Program-made: the position numbers and the translations under genes
Shown: in pieces, positions 1 through 9,587 of the stretch
Numbering within the stretch: the stretch's first letter is position 1
Layout of the letters: every line of letters begins with the position of its first letter
The notes under the pieces: model-generated
What the model was told of the DNA's origin: nothing
What the model saw: the letters and a program-made list of their open reading frames with translations, nothing else
Database searches by the model: none
Assembly (NCBI GenBank): GCA_035501935.1
Contig: DATJVC010000003.1
Span: 1 to 64,000 of the forward strand
Length of the DNA stretch: 64,000 nt
Origin: Gammaproteobacteria bacterium
GTDB lineage: Bacteria; Pseudomonadota; Gammaproteobacteria; JAJPIJ01
Reading direction: 5' to 3'

Positions 1-1
1 C

Positions 2-3000
2 GATGGCTGCAGTTCCTCAGGCTGCGGTACCGCCCAGGATATCAATACGATCACGGCTGATAATTTCACCAATACCTGGACGATCACCGGCGCGAACAAG
101 GGAACGCTGACCAACGCCGATGGCACTGATCTCGGCGGTGGCGTGCTTCAGGGAACGTTGAGCGGCGGCTTCAGGAATATTGACAGCCTTACCGGCGGCA
201 CGGGTGATGACACGTTTGTTTTCCAGAACAACGGCAGCTTGAACCGGCCCGGCGGTGGTGGCGGCATCGATGGCGGCGGCGCCGCCACTCAAGACACCAT
301 CGATATCTCGGCAATTTCCGGGAAGGCCAACACGGTGGATCTGACGGCCGGCACCATCAGCGGCGTCAACGGCAGCAGCGTGACGGTGCTGGGTGGTACC
401 TTCACCAATGTCACCAATTTCGTGGGCGACAACGCCAATGACACCCTGGCCGTCGACAGCGGCACCAATACGTTCACTATTTCCGGTTCCAACAGTGGCG
501 ACGTCGGCGGCACTGTCACCTTCACCGGCTTCCCCAACCTGACCGGTGGCAGCGGCAACGACACCTTCGCCTTTACCGGGGCCGGCTCGGTGGACGGCGA
601 CGTCGAGGGCGAGGGCGGCAGCAATACGCTGGACTACTCCGGCTACGGCAGCACCATCACGGTGACCCTCACGGGTCCGGGCAGCACTTCCAACGCCAAC
701 TTTGCCGGCACCGCCAGCGGTATCGGCGGATCGTTCGACGATATCTCCGTGCTCGTGGGGACCAACACGGGCGATACCTTGATTGGCGATGACAACGACA
801 GCACTTGGACAATCAATGGCTCGGATGCCGGCACGGTGACTGATGGCACTTCGACCATGAAGTACAGCCAGATTGCCAACCTGACCGGTGGCAGCGGCGA
901 TGACAGTTTCGTTTTCACGGCCGCGGGCAGCGTCAGCGGCACTATTGACGGTGGCAGCCAGTCAACCGTCGACTCGGTGGATTACTCCGCGCTTGCCACC
1001 GTCACCGTCGATCTGGCCGGCGGACTCAGCGGAGCGATCAACATCGAACAATTGATAGGCGGTGATAGCGCCGGGACCACGAACTTCACGCTGATTGACG
1101 GCAATAACTGGAGTATCACTAGTCATAACAGCGGCACGGTGGACGGCATCATCTTCACCAATTGGGGCAACCTCACCGGCACCACCGGCAATGATACCTT
1201 CGCCTTTGGTCCCAGCGGCGATTTGTCCGGCAAGATCGACGGCGCCGCCGGCACGGACTCGCTGGATTACTCCGGTTACGGCAGCGCCGTCACAGTGACC
1301 CTGACGAACAATGGCACCACCGACGGTTATCAGGGCACCGCCACCGCCATAACGGGTGGCTTCGACAACATCGATGATCTGGTCGGCAGCGGCAATGCCG
1401 GCGACAAGTTGATTGGCGCCGGCGGCGCTGAAACCTTCACGCTGACGGGCACGGATGCGGGCAACGTGTTCAATGGCACCAACACCCTGACCTTCAGCCA
1501 GATCGCGAATCTGGACGGCGGCGGCGGCGGCGACACCTTGCAGGGCGACGATGTCGCCAACACCTGGAAGATCAGTGGAGCGGATACCGGGTCGGTGACG
1601 GAGTTGTCCGGCACATTCAAAAACTTCGCGAACCTGACCGGCGGCAGCGATGACGATTCCTTCCAGTTTACCGGCGGCAACGTGACGGGTGCGATTGACG
1701 GTGGCACTGGCGGCACGGACACGCTCGATTACTCCGGCAATGGCGGCGTTGCCGTGACCGTGACCCTCGCAGGCCCCGGCAGCTTCCATGGATTCACCGG
1801 CACAGCCAGCAGTGTCGGTACGACGTTCGATGACATCGACAATCTGGTCGGCAGTAGCAAGAACGACACGTTGATTGGCACCAACAACAACGATACATGG
1901 AGCATCACTGGCGCAGATAAGGGCGACGTCAATGGCTTTACGTTCAGCAGCATTGAGAATCTGACCGGCGGCACGGGCAACGACACATTCCAGTTCTTCG
2001 CCGGCGGCACCATCACCGGCAACGTGGACGGTGGCGGGGGGACCGATACTGCCGACTATTCCAATGATCCCAGCGCCAGAACGGTCTCGATCACCAGCGT
2101 ACTCAACATGGAGGATTTCATCGGCAATAACTCCAACCAGACGCTGTTGGGCAGCAATACCACCAACACTTGGACCATCGACAACTCCAATAGCGGCACC
2201 TTCTTTGACGGGACAAATACCAGCACTTTCTCCGGCTTCCCCAACCTGACCGGCGGCACGGCAAATGACACCTTCAATGTAATCAATTTCGGCTCGGTTA
2301 CCGGCGTCTTGAATGGCGGCACTGGCACTAACAATCTGGATTTGACGGGTGTTACCTATTTCCCCTTTGTCTATCTGGGTACGCCCGGCATCGGATCCGA
2401 TGTGGCGGCGGTGAACATGACCACCATCACGGGCCCCGGTAACGCCGTATTGTTTGGTGCAAATATCAACAACACTTGGAACGTCAATAACGGCAGCGGC
2501 AACGTCACGGATGGCGATGGCGTCGGCACGGTCAATTTTTCCGGCTTCAATAATCTGGTGGGCGGCAATCAGATCGACACATTTAATGCCAGCGGCACCA
2601 ATAACCTCAGTCTGTTCGCCTATAACGTACTGGGACCCACCAGTACTACTACCAACACCTTTAACATTAGCGGTACGTTGAACGGCAATATTCAGGGTGA
2701 TGATGGTGCGGATACATACAACCTCAACGGGACGGTCTTTAACATAGATACCGGCGCGGGAGACGATGTGCTGGTTCCCGGGATAGCGCAGCCGGTACTT
2801 GGTTCAATTACCAGCAGTGGACAGACCGACCACACGGCCTCACTGACCATCCCTGGGACGCCGGGGGCCGATCTCAATATAGGCGTGACCTTGATTCTGC
2901 CTGACATGACGAATTACACCGGCAGCCTCGTGATCGGCGGCACGGTCGCGCCGACGGCGATACTGCCTCTCACCGATAACTCGAAGGTCACTGTCAATAC

Positions 3001-4306
3001 GAACATATTGACTGTCACTCAAGACGTCGTTGTCGGTGAGGGCGGCTCGGTCATGTTGCTGGGTAATGATGTTCAACTGGCGGGTGGCGACGTGGTGGCA
3101 GGGACGGCGGGCGGCAGCGGGCAGATCATCATCGCCGCTGTGGGCGACTCGCCGCTGGGCACCATTACTGCCACCGCGCCGACGACACTGACCGCGGGCA
3201 ATCTGTTGCTGATCGCCAATAACAACCTGCAGGGCTCCGAGAACATCAGCCTGAACCTGAACAACGGCGGCATCGCGTTGTTCCAGGGCGATACCTCGGC
3301 CGGTGATCCCGCCTTCGCGGTGACCGACGCGAGCGCGATTGACGAGGGAAGTTTCCAGGGCATATTCGGATTTGATCCGAACAATATCGGCAACGTGTTC
3401 GGTGTGAACCTGCAGTTCCAGGAACTGACCTTCTCCAACCCCGGCGCGGCACTATCGGCCAACGCGGTGCTGCAATACCTCGACACCGGCCTGTTCGAGA
3501 CGGAGTTGACGCTCTTCGGCGTCGTCGGCAACGGCATCGCCATGGACATCTCGCAGTGCGAGGACCTTGAAGGTTGCGCGCCCAGCGTCACCATGGAGCA
3601 ATTGAATGAACTCATCAGCGGCCTGGAGACGCGCATCGGCGATCTGGTGAAGAGCAAGGAAGGCGGCAAGGTCGAGCCCGCCAAGGTCGATACGCTCATT
3701 GCCGGATTCCAGAAGGAACTGGAGAATTTCCGCAGCTACCGCACGGAACTGGAGGCTTATCAGAAGGAGCAGCAGGAGGCCGAGGAATCGCCTGAGAATC
3801 TGGAGGATCTGGGCGGCGGCGGTGAGGAAGAACTGGGACCGTCGAAAGAGGAGGAGAAGGCGGCGCCCGCGGGCAAACCCGCCCCGGCCGGCGGTGGCAA
3901 GGCGAAACCGTCACCCGAGGAGGAAGAGCCGGGTATTGAGGAAGAAGCCCCGGCACCCAAAGCCGCGCCCAAGGCGGAACCCAAAGTGGCGCCCAAGGCC
4001 GCGCCCAAAGTTACGCCACCGAAATCGCTCGAGGAGAATCTGGATATTGAAGAGCAGGTGCCGGAGAAGCCGGGCAAGTCTGAAGCCAAGCCCGAAGCGA
4101 AACCGGCGCCCAAGGCCGCACCGAAAACGGCGCCCAAGCTGGAGGAGCACCTTGAGGAAGAGGAGATCATTGATCAACAGTCGGCGTTGCAGCTGCCGCT
4201 CATCCCGGCCAGCGTCAGCAGCTATCAATGGTTTGACGTGCGCGCGGGCAACCGGCTGACCTGGGCCGGCGATATCACCCTGCCGCACCGCTACCGCAAT
4301 TACTAG
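2..4306 (+). CDS. Giant RTX-like repeat surface/secreted protein, 5' truncated by window edge
   Basis: The frame is open from base 2, so the true start lies outside the window and the GTG at 143 is not a start. About nine degenerate modules of roughly 100-130 residues are visible. Each combines a strand like NTWTITGANKG with a glycine-aspartate turn like NLTGGSGNDTFAF and often DTLDYSGYG. These resemble RTX/haemolysin-type calcium-binding repeats. The repeats stop near base 2900. A beta-rich segment follows (2900-3500), then a region with likely coiled coil (about 3600-3780), then a Glu/Lys/Pro/Ala-rich tail with APKAAPK-type repeats (about 3840-4150), and a short aromatic end. This fits a large exported adhesin or filamentous-haemagglutinin-like exoprotein. 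The secretion route cannot be judged without the N-terminus, and the function is inferred only from architecture. Confidence 0.8.
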   Translation, partial: DGCSSSGCGTAQDINTITADNFTNTWTITGANKGTLTNADGTDLGGGVLQGTLSGGFRNIDSLTGGTGDDTFVFQNNGSLNRPGGGGGIDGGGAATQDTIDISAISGKANTVDLTAGTISGVNGSSVTVLGGTFTNVTNFVGDNANDTLAVDSGTNTFTISGSNSGDVGGTVTFTGFPNLTGGSGNDTFAFTGAGSVDGDVEGEGGSNTLDYSGYGSTITVTLTGPGSTSNANFAGTASGIGGSFDDISVLVGTNTGDTLIGDDNDSTWTINGSDAGTVTDGTSTMKYSQIANLTGGSGDDSFVFTAAGSVSGTIDGGSQSTVDSVDYSALATVTVDLAGGLSGAINIEQLIGGDSAGTTNFTLIDGNNWSITSHNSGTVDGIIFTNWGNLTGTTGNDTFAFGPSGDLSGKIDGAAGTDSLDYSGYGSAVTVTLTNNGTTDGYQGTATAITGGFDNIDDLVGSGNAGDKLIGAGGAETFTLTGTDAGNVFNGTNTLTFSQIANLDGGGGGDTLQGDDVANTWKISGADTGSVTELSGTFKNFANLTGGSDDDSFQFTGGNVTGAIDGGTGGTDTLDYSGNGGVAVTVTLAGPGSFHGFTGTASSVGTTFDDIDNLVGSSKNDTLIGTNNNDTWSITGADKGDVNGFTFSSIENLTGGTGNDTFQFFAGGTITGNVDGGGGTDTADYSNDPSARTVSITSVLNMEDFIGNNSNQTLLGSNTTNTWTIDNSNSGTFFDGTNTSTFSGFPNLTGGTANDTFNVINFGSVTGVLNGGTGTNNLDLTGVTYFPFVYLGTPGIGSDVAAVNMTTITGPGNAVLFGANINNTWNVNNGSGNVTDGDGVGTVNFSGFNNLVGGNQIDTFNASGTNNLSLFAYNVLGPTSTTTNTFNISGTLNGNIQGDDGADTYNLNGTVFNIDTGAGDDVLVPGIAQPVLGSITSSGQTDHTASLTIPGTPGADLNIGVTLILPDMTNYTGSLVIGGTVAPTAILPLTDNSKVTVNTNILTVTQDVVVGEGGSVMLLGNDVQLAGGDVVAGTAGGSGQIIIAAVGDSPLGTITATAPTTLTAGNLLLIANNNLQGSENISLNLNNGGIALFQGDTSAGDPAFAVTDASAIDEGSFQGIFGFDPNNIGNVFGVNLQFQELTFSNPGAALSANAVLQYLDTGLFETELTLFGVVGNGIAMDISQCEDLEGCAPSVTMEQLNELISGLETRIGDLVKSKEGGKVEPAKVDTLIAGFQKELENFRSYRTELEAYQKEQQEAEESPENLEDLGGGGEEELGPSKEEEKAAPAGKPAPAGGGKAKPSPEEEEPGIEEEAPAPKAAPKAEPKVAPKAAPKVTPPKSLEENLDIEEQVPEKPGKSEAKPEAKPAPKAAPKTAPKLEEHLEEEEIIDQQSALQLPLIPASVSSYQWFDVRAGNRLTWAGDITLPHRYRNY

Positions 4307-4369
4307 AATCCCGCGCATTATCTGCGCCGGCAGCGCATGAGTGCCCCGCTGGCGACGAGGTAAGGGAGG

Positions 4370-5206
4370 GTGTTCGACCTTTTCAAGCGGCGCGGCAAAA
4401 ATAGCGGTCAGAACGAGCAGAATATGCCAATGAAAGTGGAAAAAAAGACCGAAACCAAGACGGTAAAGGGGAACCCTCCGGTAGATGTGCGGTTGCCGCT
4501 GTTCTATAAAAAACTGGTGCCGCTCAACCGTGATCAGCACCGCAATCTCTATATCAAGGCGGAATCCGGATTTTCCTTCGCACGTGAAACCAACAGCGTA
4601 TTCGTCGCCGCAGTGGAGTTTCCGCAGGCGGCGCTGGAATATCCGGTGGTTTTTGCCGGCACCCCCACGGGTGAAATTCTGCCACTGGCGCTGCTGGGCA
4701 TCCGCAACAACCAAAACCTGTTTGTAGGGGAGGGTGGGGTCTGGAAGGCCCGCTATATCCCCGCCTATGTCCGCCGCTATCCCTTCATCCTGGCCACGGA
4801 TGAGAAGGGAACCCAGTTCACCGTCTGCATCGACGAGGGTTACCCCGGATTCAACTGCGACAAGGAGGGCGAACGGCTGATCTCGAGGGACGGCGAAGAC
4901 GGCCCGCAGCTCAAGCGCGCACTGGAATTTCTCAAGGACTACCAGGTGCACATCGCCCGCACCACCGAATTTTGCGAGACGCTCAAATCACTCAACGTTC
5001 TGGAACCCATACAGGCCAATGTGGAATTGAAGAGCGGGGAGAAATTCGCCCTGTCCGGCCTGCAATGCGTCAACCGCACCAAGCTCAAGGCCCTGCCGGA
5101 TGCGCAGATCCAGATGCTGTTGAAGAAGGATTATCTGGAATTGATTTATCTGCACATGGCGTCTCTGAACAATATTCACAAGCTGCTCAGCCTGATGGTC
5201 GCCTGA
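4370..5206 (+). CDS. SapC family protein
   Basis: The 278-aa protein carries the SapC-family pattern: an N-terminal LVPLNRDQHRNLYIK segment, a central YVRRYPFIL motif, a CIDEGYPGFN stretch and a C-terminal region ending with a helical LYLHMASLNNIHKL. The name comes from an S-layer-associated gene, and the biochemical role of the family is not established. A GTG start at 4370 lies directly against AGGGAGG, which is closer than usual. ATG at 4424 is the alternative and would remove a charged 18-residue leader. The gene lies 63 bases after the giant repeat protein on the same strand, so a surface-related role and co-transcription are plausible but inferred. Confidence 0.8.
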   Translation: MFDLFKRRGKNSGQNEQNMPMKVEKKTETKTVKGNPPVDVRLPLFYKKLVPLNRDQHRNLYIKAESGFSFARETNSVFVAAVEFPQAALEYPVVFAGTPTGEILPLALLGIRNNQNLFVGEGGVWKARYIPAYVRRYPFILATDEKGTQFTVCIDEGYPGFNCDKEGERLISRDGEDGPQLKRALEFLKDYQVHIARTTEFCETLKSLNVLEPIQANVELKSGEKFALSGLQCVNRTKLKALPDAQIQMLLKKDYLELIYLHMASLNNIHKLLSLMVA

Positions 5207-5249
5207 GACGCCCATTTCCGTTTGTCCTTAAGGTACCAAAGGTAAGGCC

Positions 5250-5301
5250 ATTCGTACTTCGATATCCTTCGCTACCTCAGGACAGGCCTCAGTACGAACG
5301 G
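5250..5301. repeat. REP-like palindromic intergenic repeat, copy 1
   Basis: An imperfect palindrome of the type TTCGTACTTCGA ... CTCAGTACGAACGG lies between the SapC-family gene and the small ORF. The same family (core TTCG-ACAAGCTCAGG or TTCGATACCTCAGG flanked by CGTTCG/CGAACG arms) recurs near 7343-7472, 38527-38606 and 45853-45947. All four lie outside genes. Confidence 0.7.
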
Positions 5302-5325
5302 ACTTGAGTACCTCAGGGCGCACGG

Positions 5326-5574
5326 ATGAACAGGATCAATATCACCCTAAAGATCAAGGATCTTGCCCAGGCGCGGGAGCTGACAGCCGTATTTCAGAAG
5401 ACTGACAGCACCCACTTGGAAGATACGCTGAGCGAGGTTTGCAGGCGAGGCCCCAAATGGAAGAAAAACGTTCTCGCTTCGTTAAGAGAGATTAAGCAAA
5501 ATGAGCTGGTAGATCGTTTATCGGCACCGCATGGAAGGCGGCTGGTAAAAAAACGTGGCGGGGTTCACAAATAA
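5326..5574 (+). CDS. Small hypothetical protein, 82 aa
   Basis: I do not recognise this protein. It is basic and soluble, with predicted helical character and no signal peptide or membrane segment. It begins MNRINITLKIKDLAQ and ends with a lysine/arginine-rich tail. The stop codon runs straight into a rho-independent terminator (5574-5602), which supports a real transcribed gene. A purine-rich stretch (CTCAGGGCGCACGG) precedes the ATG but is a weak ribosome binding site. It could be a small regulator, but nothing shows that. Confidence 0.5.
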   Translation: MNRINITLKIKDLAQARELTAVFQKTDSTHLEDTLSEVCRRGPKWKKNVLASLREIKQNELVDRLSAPHGRRLVKKRGGVHK

Positions 5575-5602
5575 AAACCCGGCATTGCCGGGTTTTTTGT
5601 CG
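5574..5602 (+). terminator. Rho-independent terminator, probably bidirectional
   Basis: A stem of AAAACCCGGCA and TGCCGGGTTTT with a tiny loop is followed by a run of T. The A-run on the left means it can also serve the convergent Sel1-repeat gene on the minus strand, which ends at 5623. Confidence 0.85.
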
Positions 5603-5622
5603 GTTGACTAATATTGCGAAGA

Positions 5623-6165
5623 TTATTGCTGCATCTGTGGTGGCGGCCCCTGGAGGGGTTCATCCTCTCCCTCCGGTTTCTCCTCCTGTTTGATGGCGTA
5701 TTTCTGGATGTATTCTTCCGACAACTTTTTCGCCGCGTCCAGTTCCGTGGCGGCCATCTGGCCCTCCGCCGCACTCAGGGCCACCGGCGCCAGTTGATGG
5801 CCGAGTTTGGTGGCGACGCTGAACCAGGCATAGGCGTATTCCATATCGTGGGGCACCCCGCGGCCGTCGCGGTAGAGCAGCCCCAGTTTGTACTGGGCCG
5901 GGGCGATGCCCTTCTCGGCGGCGCTGCGGTACCATTTGGCGGCCTGCTCGTAACTCTGCTCCACGCCCTGGCCCCTGGCATACATGGCGCCGAGGAAATA
6001 TTGGGCCATGGGCTGATTGGCGTTTTCCGCCAGCGGGATGAGTATTTGCGCGGCCTTGTCGTATTCACCACGGGCGTAATAGGCCACGCCCTCATTGAAA
6101 TCGGCCAGCGCGAGGGCCGGGGCCAGCAGGGCGGCGCAAAACAGGATACGGCAGCCTACATTCAT
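5623..6165 (-). CDS. Exported Sel1/TPR-repeat protein
   Basis: The protein has 180 aa from the ATG at 6165, which follows a good TGAGGAG site six bases upstream. A longer reading to 6201 lacks such a site. Residues 1-21 form a Sec-type signal peptide (MNVGCRILF ... ALALA). Two to three Sel1-like repeats follow (AQYFLGAMYARGQGV, AQYKLGLLYRDGRGVPHD, AYAWFSVATKLG), then a Glu/Pro/Gln-rich tail. Sel1 repeats mediate protein-protein contacts, and many exported members act in the periplasm. The specific partner is unknown. Confidence 0.8.
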   Translation of the reverse strand: MNVGCRILFCAALLAPALALADFNEGVAYYARGEYDKAAQILIPLAENANQPMAQYFLGAMYARGQGVEQSYEQAAKWYRSAAEKGIAPAQYKLGLLYRDGRGVPHDMEYAYAWFSVATKLGHQLAPVALSAAEGQMAATELDAAKKLSEEYIQKYAIKQEEKPEGEDEPLQGPPPQMQQ

Positions 6166-6344
6166 GAAGTTCTCCTCAGGCGGGTGACCCGCTATTTTCA
6201 TTATAAAATAGGCCCTTCCGGCCTCGAAGCGGCGCAGAGTTTAGCGCAGAATGCATGATCATTGGAATTTGATTTTTATGGATTTTCCGCCGGATAAATT
6301 AGGCCCCGGACACTATTGATAGTTCCCATCGTGGACAAGGAAAA

Positions 6345-7337
6345 ATGAATTTCAGGGCGTACCGTGTCCATGAAGAGGCGGGCGGGGCCAGAGGTCGTCT
6401 GGAGACGGTGCGTCTTGAAGAACTGTCGTCCGGGGAGGTGGTGATCCGGGTCTGTTATTCCGGCGTCAACTACAAGGATGCGCTGGCCGCCACCGGCCGG
6501 AACAAAATCATACGCGCCTATCCGCGGATACCGGGCATCGATGCGGCCGGCATCGTCGAGTCCTCCGCCACGCCTGGCTTCCAAAGTGGCGATCGCGTGA
6601 TCGTCACCGGCTTTGATCTGGGCACCGCGCACGACGGTGGTTACGCCGAAATGGTGCGTGTGCCGGCGGCGTGGGCGGTGCCGCTGCCCGCGGGTCTGAG
6701 CCTGTATGAGGCGATGGCCATAGGCACGGCGGGTTTCACGGTGGGCCTCTGCCTCCAACGGCTGGAGGAAAACGGCCAGCGCACGGATGCCGGACCGATC
6801 CTGGTGTCGGGCGCGACCGGCGGGGTGGGCAGCATCGCCATCGACGTCTTGAGCGCCCGCGGCTATGCCGTCACCGCGCTGACCGGCAAGATGAAGGAAC
6901 AGGGCTATTTGCGGACGCTGGGGGCGGCGGAGATTCTGGATCGCAACACTCGGGACCTGGGCACGCAGCCGCTGGAAAAGGCGATCTGGGGCGGCGCCAT
7001 AGATAATGTCGGCGGCGAGGTGCTGGCCTGGCTGACCCGTACCACAAAACCGTGGGGCAATATTTGCAGCGTCGGGTTGGCGGGGGGCACGGAACTGCAT
7101 ACTACGGTGATGCCGTTCATCCTGCGCGGCGTGAGCCTCATCGGCATCACGGCTTCCGGTTGTCCCGTGGAACGGCGGGCGCGCGTCTGGCAGCGCCTGG
7201 CCACGGACTGGAAACCGCGCCATCTGGATAAAATCGTCACCCGCGTGGCCGGCCTGGAGGAACTGGATGAAATATTCGCCGCCATGCTCAATGGCGCGCA
7301 GACGGGCCGCACAGTCATCAGGATCGCCGGCGAATAA
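6345..7337 (+). CDS. acuI: AcuI/YhdH-type NADPH-dependent acryloyl-CoA reductase / quinone oxidoreductase
   Basis: The 330-aa protein is a zinc-free medium-chain dehydrogenase/reductase. The N-terminal half shows SGVNYKDALAATGR and PGIDAAGIV. The Rossmann domain has VSGATGGVGSIAIDVL and a conserved DNVGG. The family (AcuI, YhdH) reduces acryloyl-CoA to propionyl-CoA with NADPH, which detoxifies acrylate. An AAGGA site lies seven bases before the ATG. It appears to be a single-gene unit between two repeat-containing gaps. Another quinone-reductase-like activity cannot be excluded. Confidence 0.85.
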   Translation: MNFRAYRVHEEAGGARGRLETVRLEELSSGEVVIRVCYSGVNYKDALAATGRNKIIRAYPRIPGIDAAGIVESSATPGFQSGDRVIVTGFDLGTAHDGGYAEMVRVPAAWAVPLPAGLSLYEAMAIGTAGFTVGLCLQRLEENGQRTDAGPILVSGATGGVGSIAIDVLSARGYAVTALTGKMKEQGYLRTLGAAEILDRNTRDLGTQPLEKAIWGGAIDNVGGEVLAWLTRTTKPWGNICSVGLAGGTELHTTVMPFILRGVSLIGITASGCPVERRARVWQRLATDWKPRHLDKIVTRVAGLEELDEIFAAMLNGAQTGRTVIRIAGE

Positions 7338-7342
7338 AGTAA

Positions 7343-7472
7343 CCGTTCGTGCTGAGCCTTCGACACACTCAGGCCAGGGTACGCTGTGCGTATCGAAGCA
7401 CGAACAACAAATTGTGTGAAACATAACGTTCGCCCCCTTCGACAAGCTCAGGACAGGCCTCAGGGCGAACGG
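7343..7472. repeat. REP-like palindromic repeats, copy 2 (two units)
   Basis: Two units lie side by side after acuI. The first (7343-7405) runs from CCGTTCGTGCTGAG to TCGAAGCACGAAC. The second (7427-7472) runs from CGTTCGCCCCCTTCGAC to CCTCAGGGCGAACGG. Both can fold into long hairpins and belong to the same family as the repeats at 5250, 38527 and 45853. They fill most of the gap before leuC. Confidence 0.75.
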
Positions 7473-7527
7473 CATTGCACCATGTGAGGTATACTACCGC
7501 GCCCTTTCCGGGCCGATTTGAAGATTT

Positions 7528-8931
7528 ATGGCACCGCGTACTCTCTATGACAAGCTTTGGGACGCGCACGTCGTCCGCGACTACGGCGACGGCGCGGCGT
7601 TGATTTACATCGACCGGCACCTGGTGCACGAGGTCACCTCGCCGCAGGCCTTCGAGGGACTGAAGCACGCCGGACGCAGACCATGGCGCATCGACGCCAA
7701 TCTCGCGGTGTTCGATCACAACGTGCCGACCGACGATCAAACCGTGATCAAGGATCCGATCTCGCGCCGGCAACTGGAGGCGCTGGAGCAAAACATCGGC
7801 GAGTGGGCCATCCCCCATTTCAGCATCCGCGATCCGCGCAATGGCATCGTGCACGTCATCGGCCCCGAACAGGGGGCGTCACTGCCGGGCATGACCATCG
7901 TCTGTGGCGATTCGCATACCTCGACCAATGGCGCGCTGGGCGCCTGGGCCCTCGGCATCGGCACCTCCGAGGTCGAGCACGCCCTCGCCACGCAATGCCT
8001 GGTGTTGCGCAAGGCCAAAAACATGCTCATCGACGTCACCGGCCGGCTCGGCGCCGGTGTCAGCGCCAAGGACCTCATCCTGGCCATCATCGGCCGCATC
8101 GGCACGGCGGGCGCGACCGGCCACACCATCGAGTACGCGGGTGAAACGATACGCGCGCTGTCCATCGAGGAGCGCATGACCCTGTGCAACATGTCCATCG
8201 AGGCGGGCGCGCGCGCCGGCCTGATCGCGGTGGACGACAAGACCATCGAGTACGTGCGTGGCCGGCCCTATTCCCCCACGGGCGCACGATGGGATCAGGC
8301 CGTGGCGGCATGGCGCGATCTGCATTCGGATCCCGGCGCCCATTTCGACAGGGTGGTGCGTATCAACGCCGCCGGGATCACGCCGCAGGTGACGTGGGGC
8401 ACTTCGCCGGAAATGGTGGTGCCGGTGGACGGCCGCGTTCCCGATCCGGCGTCGGTGGCCGATCCGGTCAAGGCCGAGGGCATGCGGCACGCGCTCAAAT
8501 ACATGGATTTGAAGCCGGGCACGCCAATGACGTCGATAGCCATCGACAAGGTGTTCATCGGCTCCTGCACCAATTCGCGCCTGAGCGATCTGCGCGCCGC
8601 GGCCCAGGTGGTGCGTGGGAAGAAAGTGGCAAAGAACGTGAAGCTGGCGCTGGTGGTGGCTGGCTCCGGTTTGGTCAAGCGCGCAGCGGAACAGGAGGGG
8701 CTGGATCGCATCTTCAAGAATGCCGGCTTCGAATGGCGCGAACCGGGTTGCTCCATGTGCCTGGGCATGAATCCCGATCGGCTCTCGCCGGGCGAGCGCT
8801 GCGCCTCGACCTCCAACCGCAATTTCGAAGGGCGGCAGGGCAGCGGTGGGCGCACGCATCTCCTGAGCCCCGCCATGGCCGCCGCCGCCGCCATCACCGG
8901 CCATATCGCCGATGTACGGCAGCTCTCTTAA
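7528..8931 (+). CDS. leuC: 3-isopropylmalate dehydratase large subunit
   Basis: The 467-aa aconitase-family protein isomerises 2-isopropylmalate to 3-isopropylmalate in leucine synthesis, with LeuD as partner. The three [4Fe-4S] ligands are visible at Cys347 (GSCTNSRL), Cys408 and Cys411 ([12 protein letters not shown]). The N-terminus ([12 protein letters not shown]) and length are typical. leuD follows after 11 bases. leuB is not next to it but 14 kb away, whereas related bacteria usually have leuC-leuD-leuB-asd together. Confidence 0.97.
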   Translation: MAPRTLYDKLWDAHVVRDYGDGAALIYIDRHLVHEVTSPQAFEGLKHAGRRPWRIDANLAVFDHNVPTDDQTVIKDPISRRQLEALEQNIGEWAIPHFSIRDPRNGIVHVIGPEQGASLPGMTIVCGDSHTSTNGALGAWALGIGTSEVEHALATQCLVLRKAKNMLIDVTGRLGAGVSAKDLILAIIGRIGTAGATGHTIEYAGETIRALSIEERMTLCNMSIEAGARAGLIAVDDKTIEYVRGRPYSPTGARWDQAVAAWRDLHSDPGAHFDRVVRINAAGITPQVTWGTSPEMVVPVDGRVPDPASVADPVKAEGMRHALKYMDLKPGTPMTSIAIDKVFIGSCTNSRLSDLRAAAQVVRGKKVAKNVKLALVVAGSGLVKRAAEQEGLDRIFKNAGFEWREPGCSMCLGMNPDRLSPGERCASTSNRNFEGRQGSGGRTHLLSPAMAAAAAITGHIADVRQLS

Positions 8932-8942
8932 GGGATCTGACC

Positions 8943-9587
8943 ATGCAGCCGTTCACGCGTCATGAAGGCCTGGTCGTGCCGTTGGATCGACCCAATATCG
9001 ATACCGATCAAATCATCCCCAAGCAATTCCTGAAGGCGACGGGACGCACCGGTTTCGGGCCGTATCTGTTCGATGAGTGGCGTTACCTGGATCGCGGCGA
9101 GTGGGGCACCGATTGCGGCCGGCGGCCGCTCAACCGTGATTTCGTGCTCAATCAGCCGCGCTACCGTGGCGCGAGCATACTGCTCGCCCGCGAAAATTTC
9201 GGCTGCGGATCCTCGCGCGAGCACGCGCCCTGGGCGCTGCTCGATTACGGCATACGCTGTGTGATCGCGCCCAGTTTCGCCGACATTTTTTTCAGCAACT
9301 GCTGCAAAAACGGCCTGCCGGCCGTGACCCTGCCGCCGACGGCGATCGATCGCTTATTCAAGGAAGTGCAGGCCCGGGAGGGTTATGCGCTCAGGGTCGA
9401 TCTGCCGCAGCAGAGCATCACGCTGCCCTCGGGGGAGGCGCTTGGGTTTGAATTCAACCCTGATCTGAAGGAGCGGCTGGTGCGCGGTCTTGATGACATT
9501 GCCGTCACTCTGGAACATGCCGACGACATCCGCCGCTATGAAGCGCGACGCGCCCGCGAGGCGCCGTGGTTGTTTCCCGCCGGTTAG
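8943..9587 (+). CDS. leuD: 3-isopropylmalate dehydratase small subunit
   Basis: The 214-aa swivel-domain subunit pairs with LeuC. Diagnostic motifs are [14 protein letters not shown] near the N-terminus and [18 protein letters not shown] in the middle, which bind substrate. The ATG at 8943 follows an AGGGA site that overlaps the leuC end, so the two are translated from one message. Its last codons overlap the convergent Rieske gene by four bases. Confidence 0.97.
   Translation: MQPFTRHEGLVVPLDRPNIDTDQIIPKQFLKATGRTGFGPYLFDEWRYLDRGEWGTDCGRRPLNRDFVLNQPRYRGASILLARENFGCGSSREHAPWALLDYGIRCVIAPSFADIFFSNCCKNGLPAVTLPPTAIDRLFKEVQAREGYALRVDLPQQSITLPSGEALGFEFNPDLKERLVRGLDDIAVTLEHADDIRRYEARRAREAPWLFPAG

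Noticed and set aside
143-4306. GTG at 143 as start of the giant repeat protein
   Set aside because: The same frame is open to base 2 and encodes another copy of the repeat motif, so the gene begins outside the window.
7490-7495. TATACT as a -10 box for leuC
   Set aside because: No acceptable -35 hexamer lies 16-18 bases upstream (TTGCAC is only 9 bases away), so I do not call a promoter.
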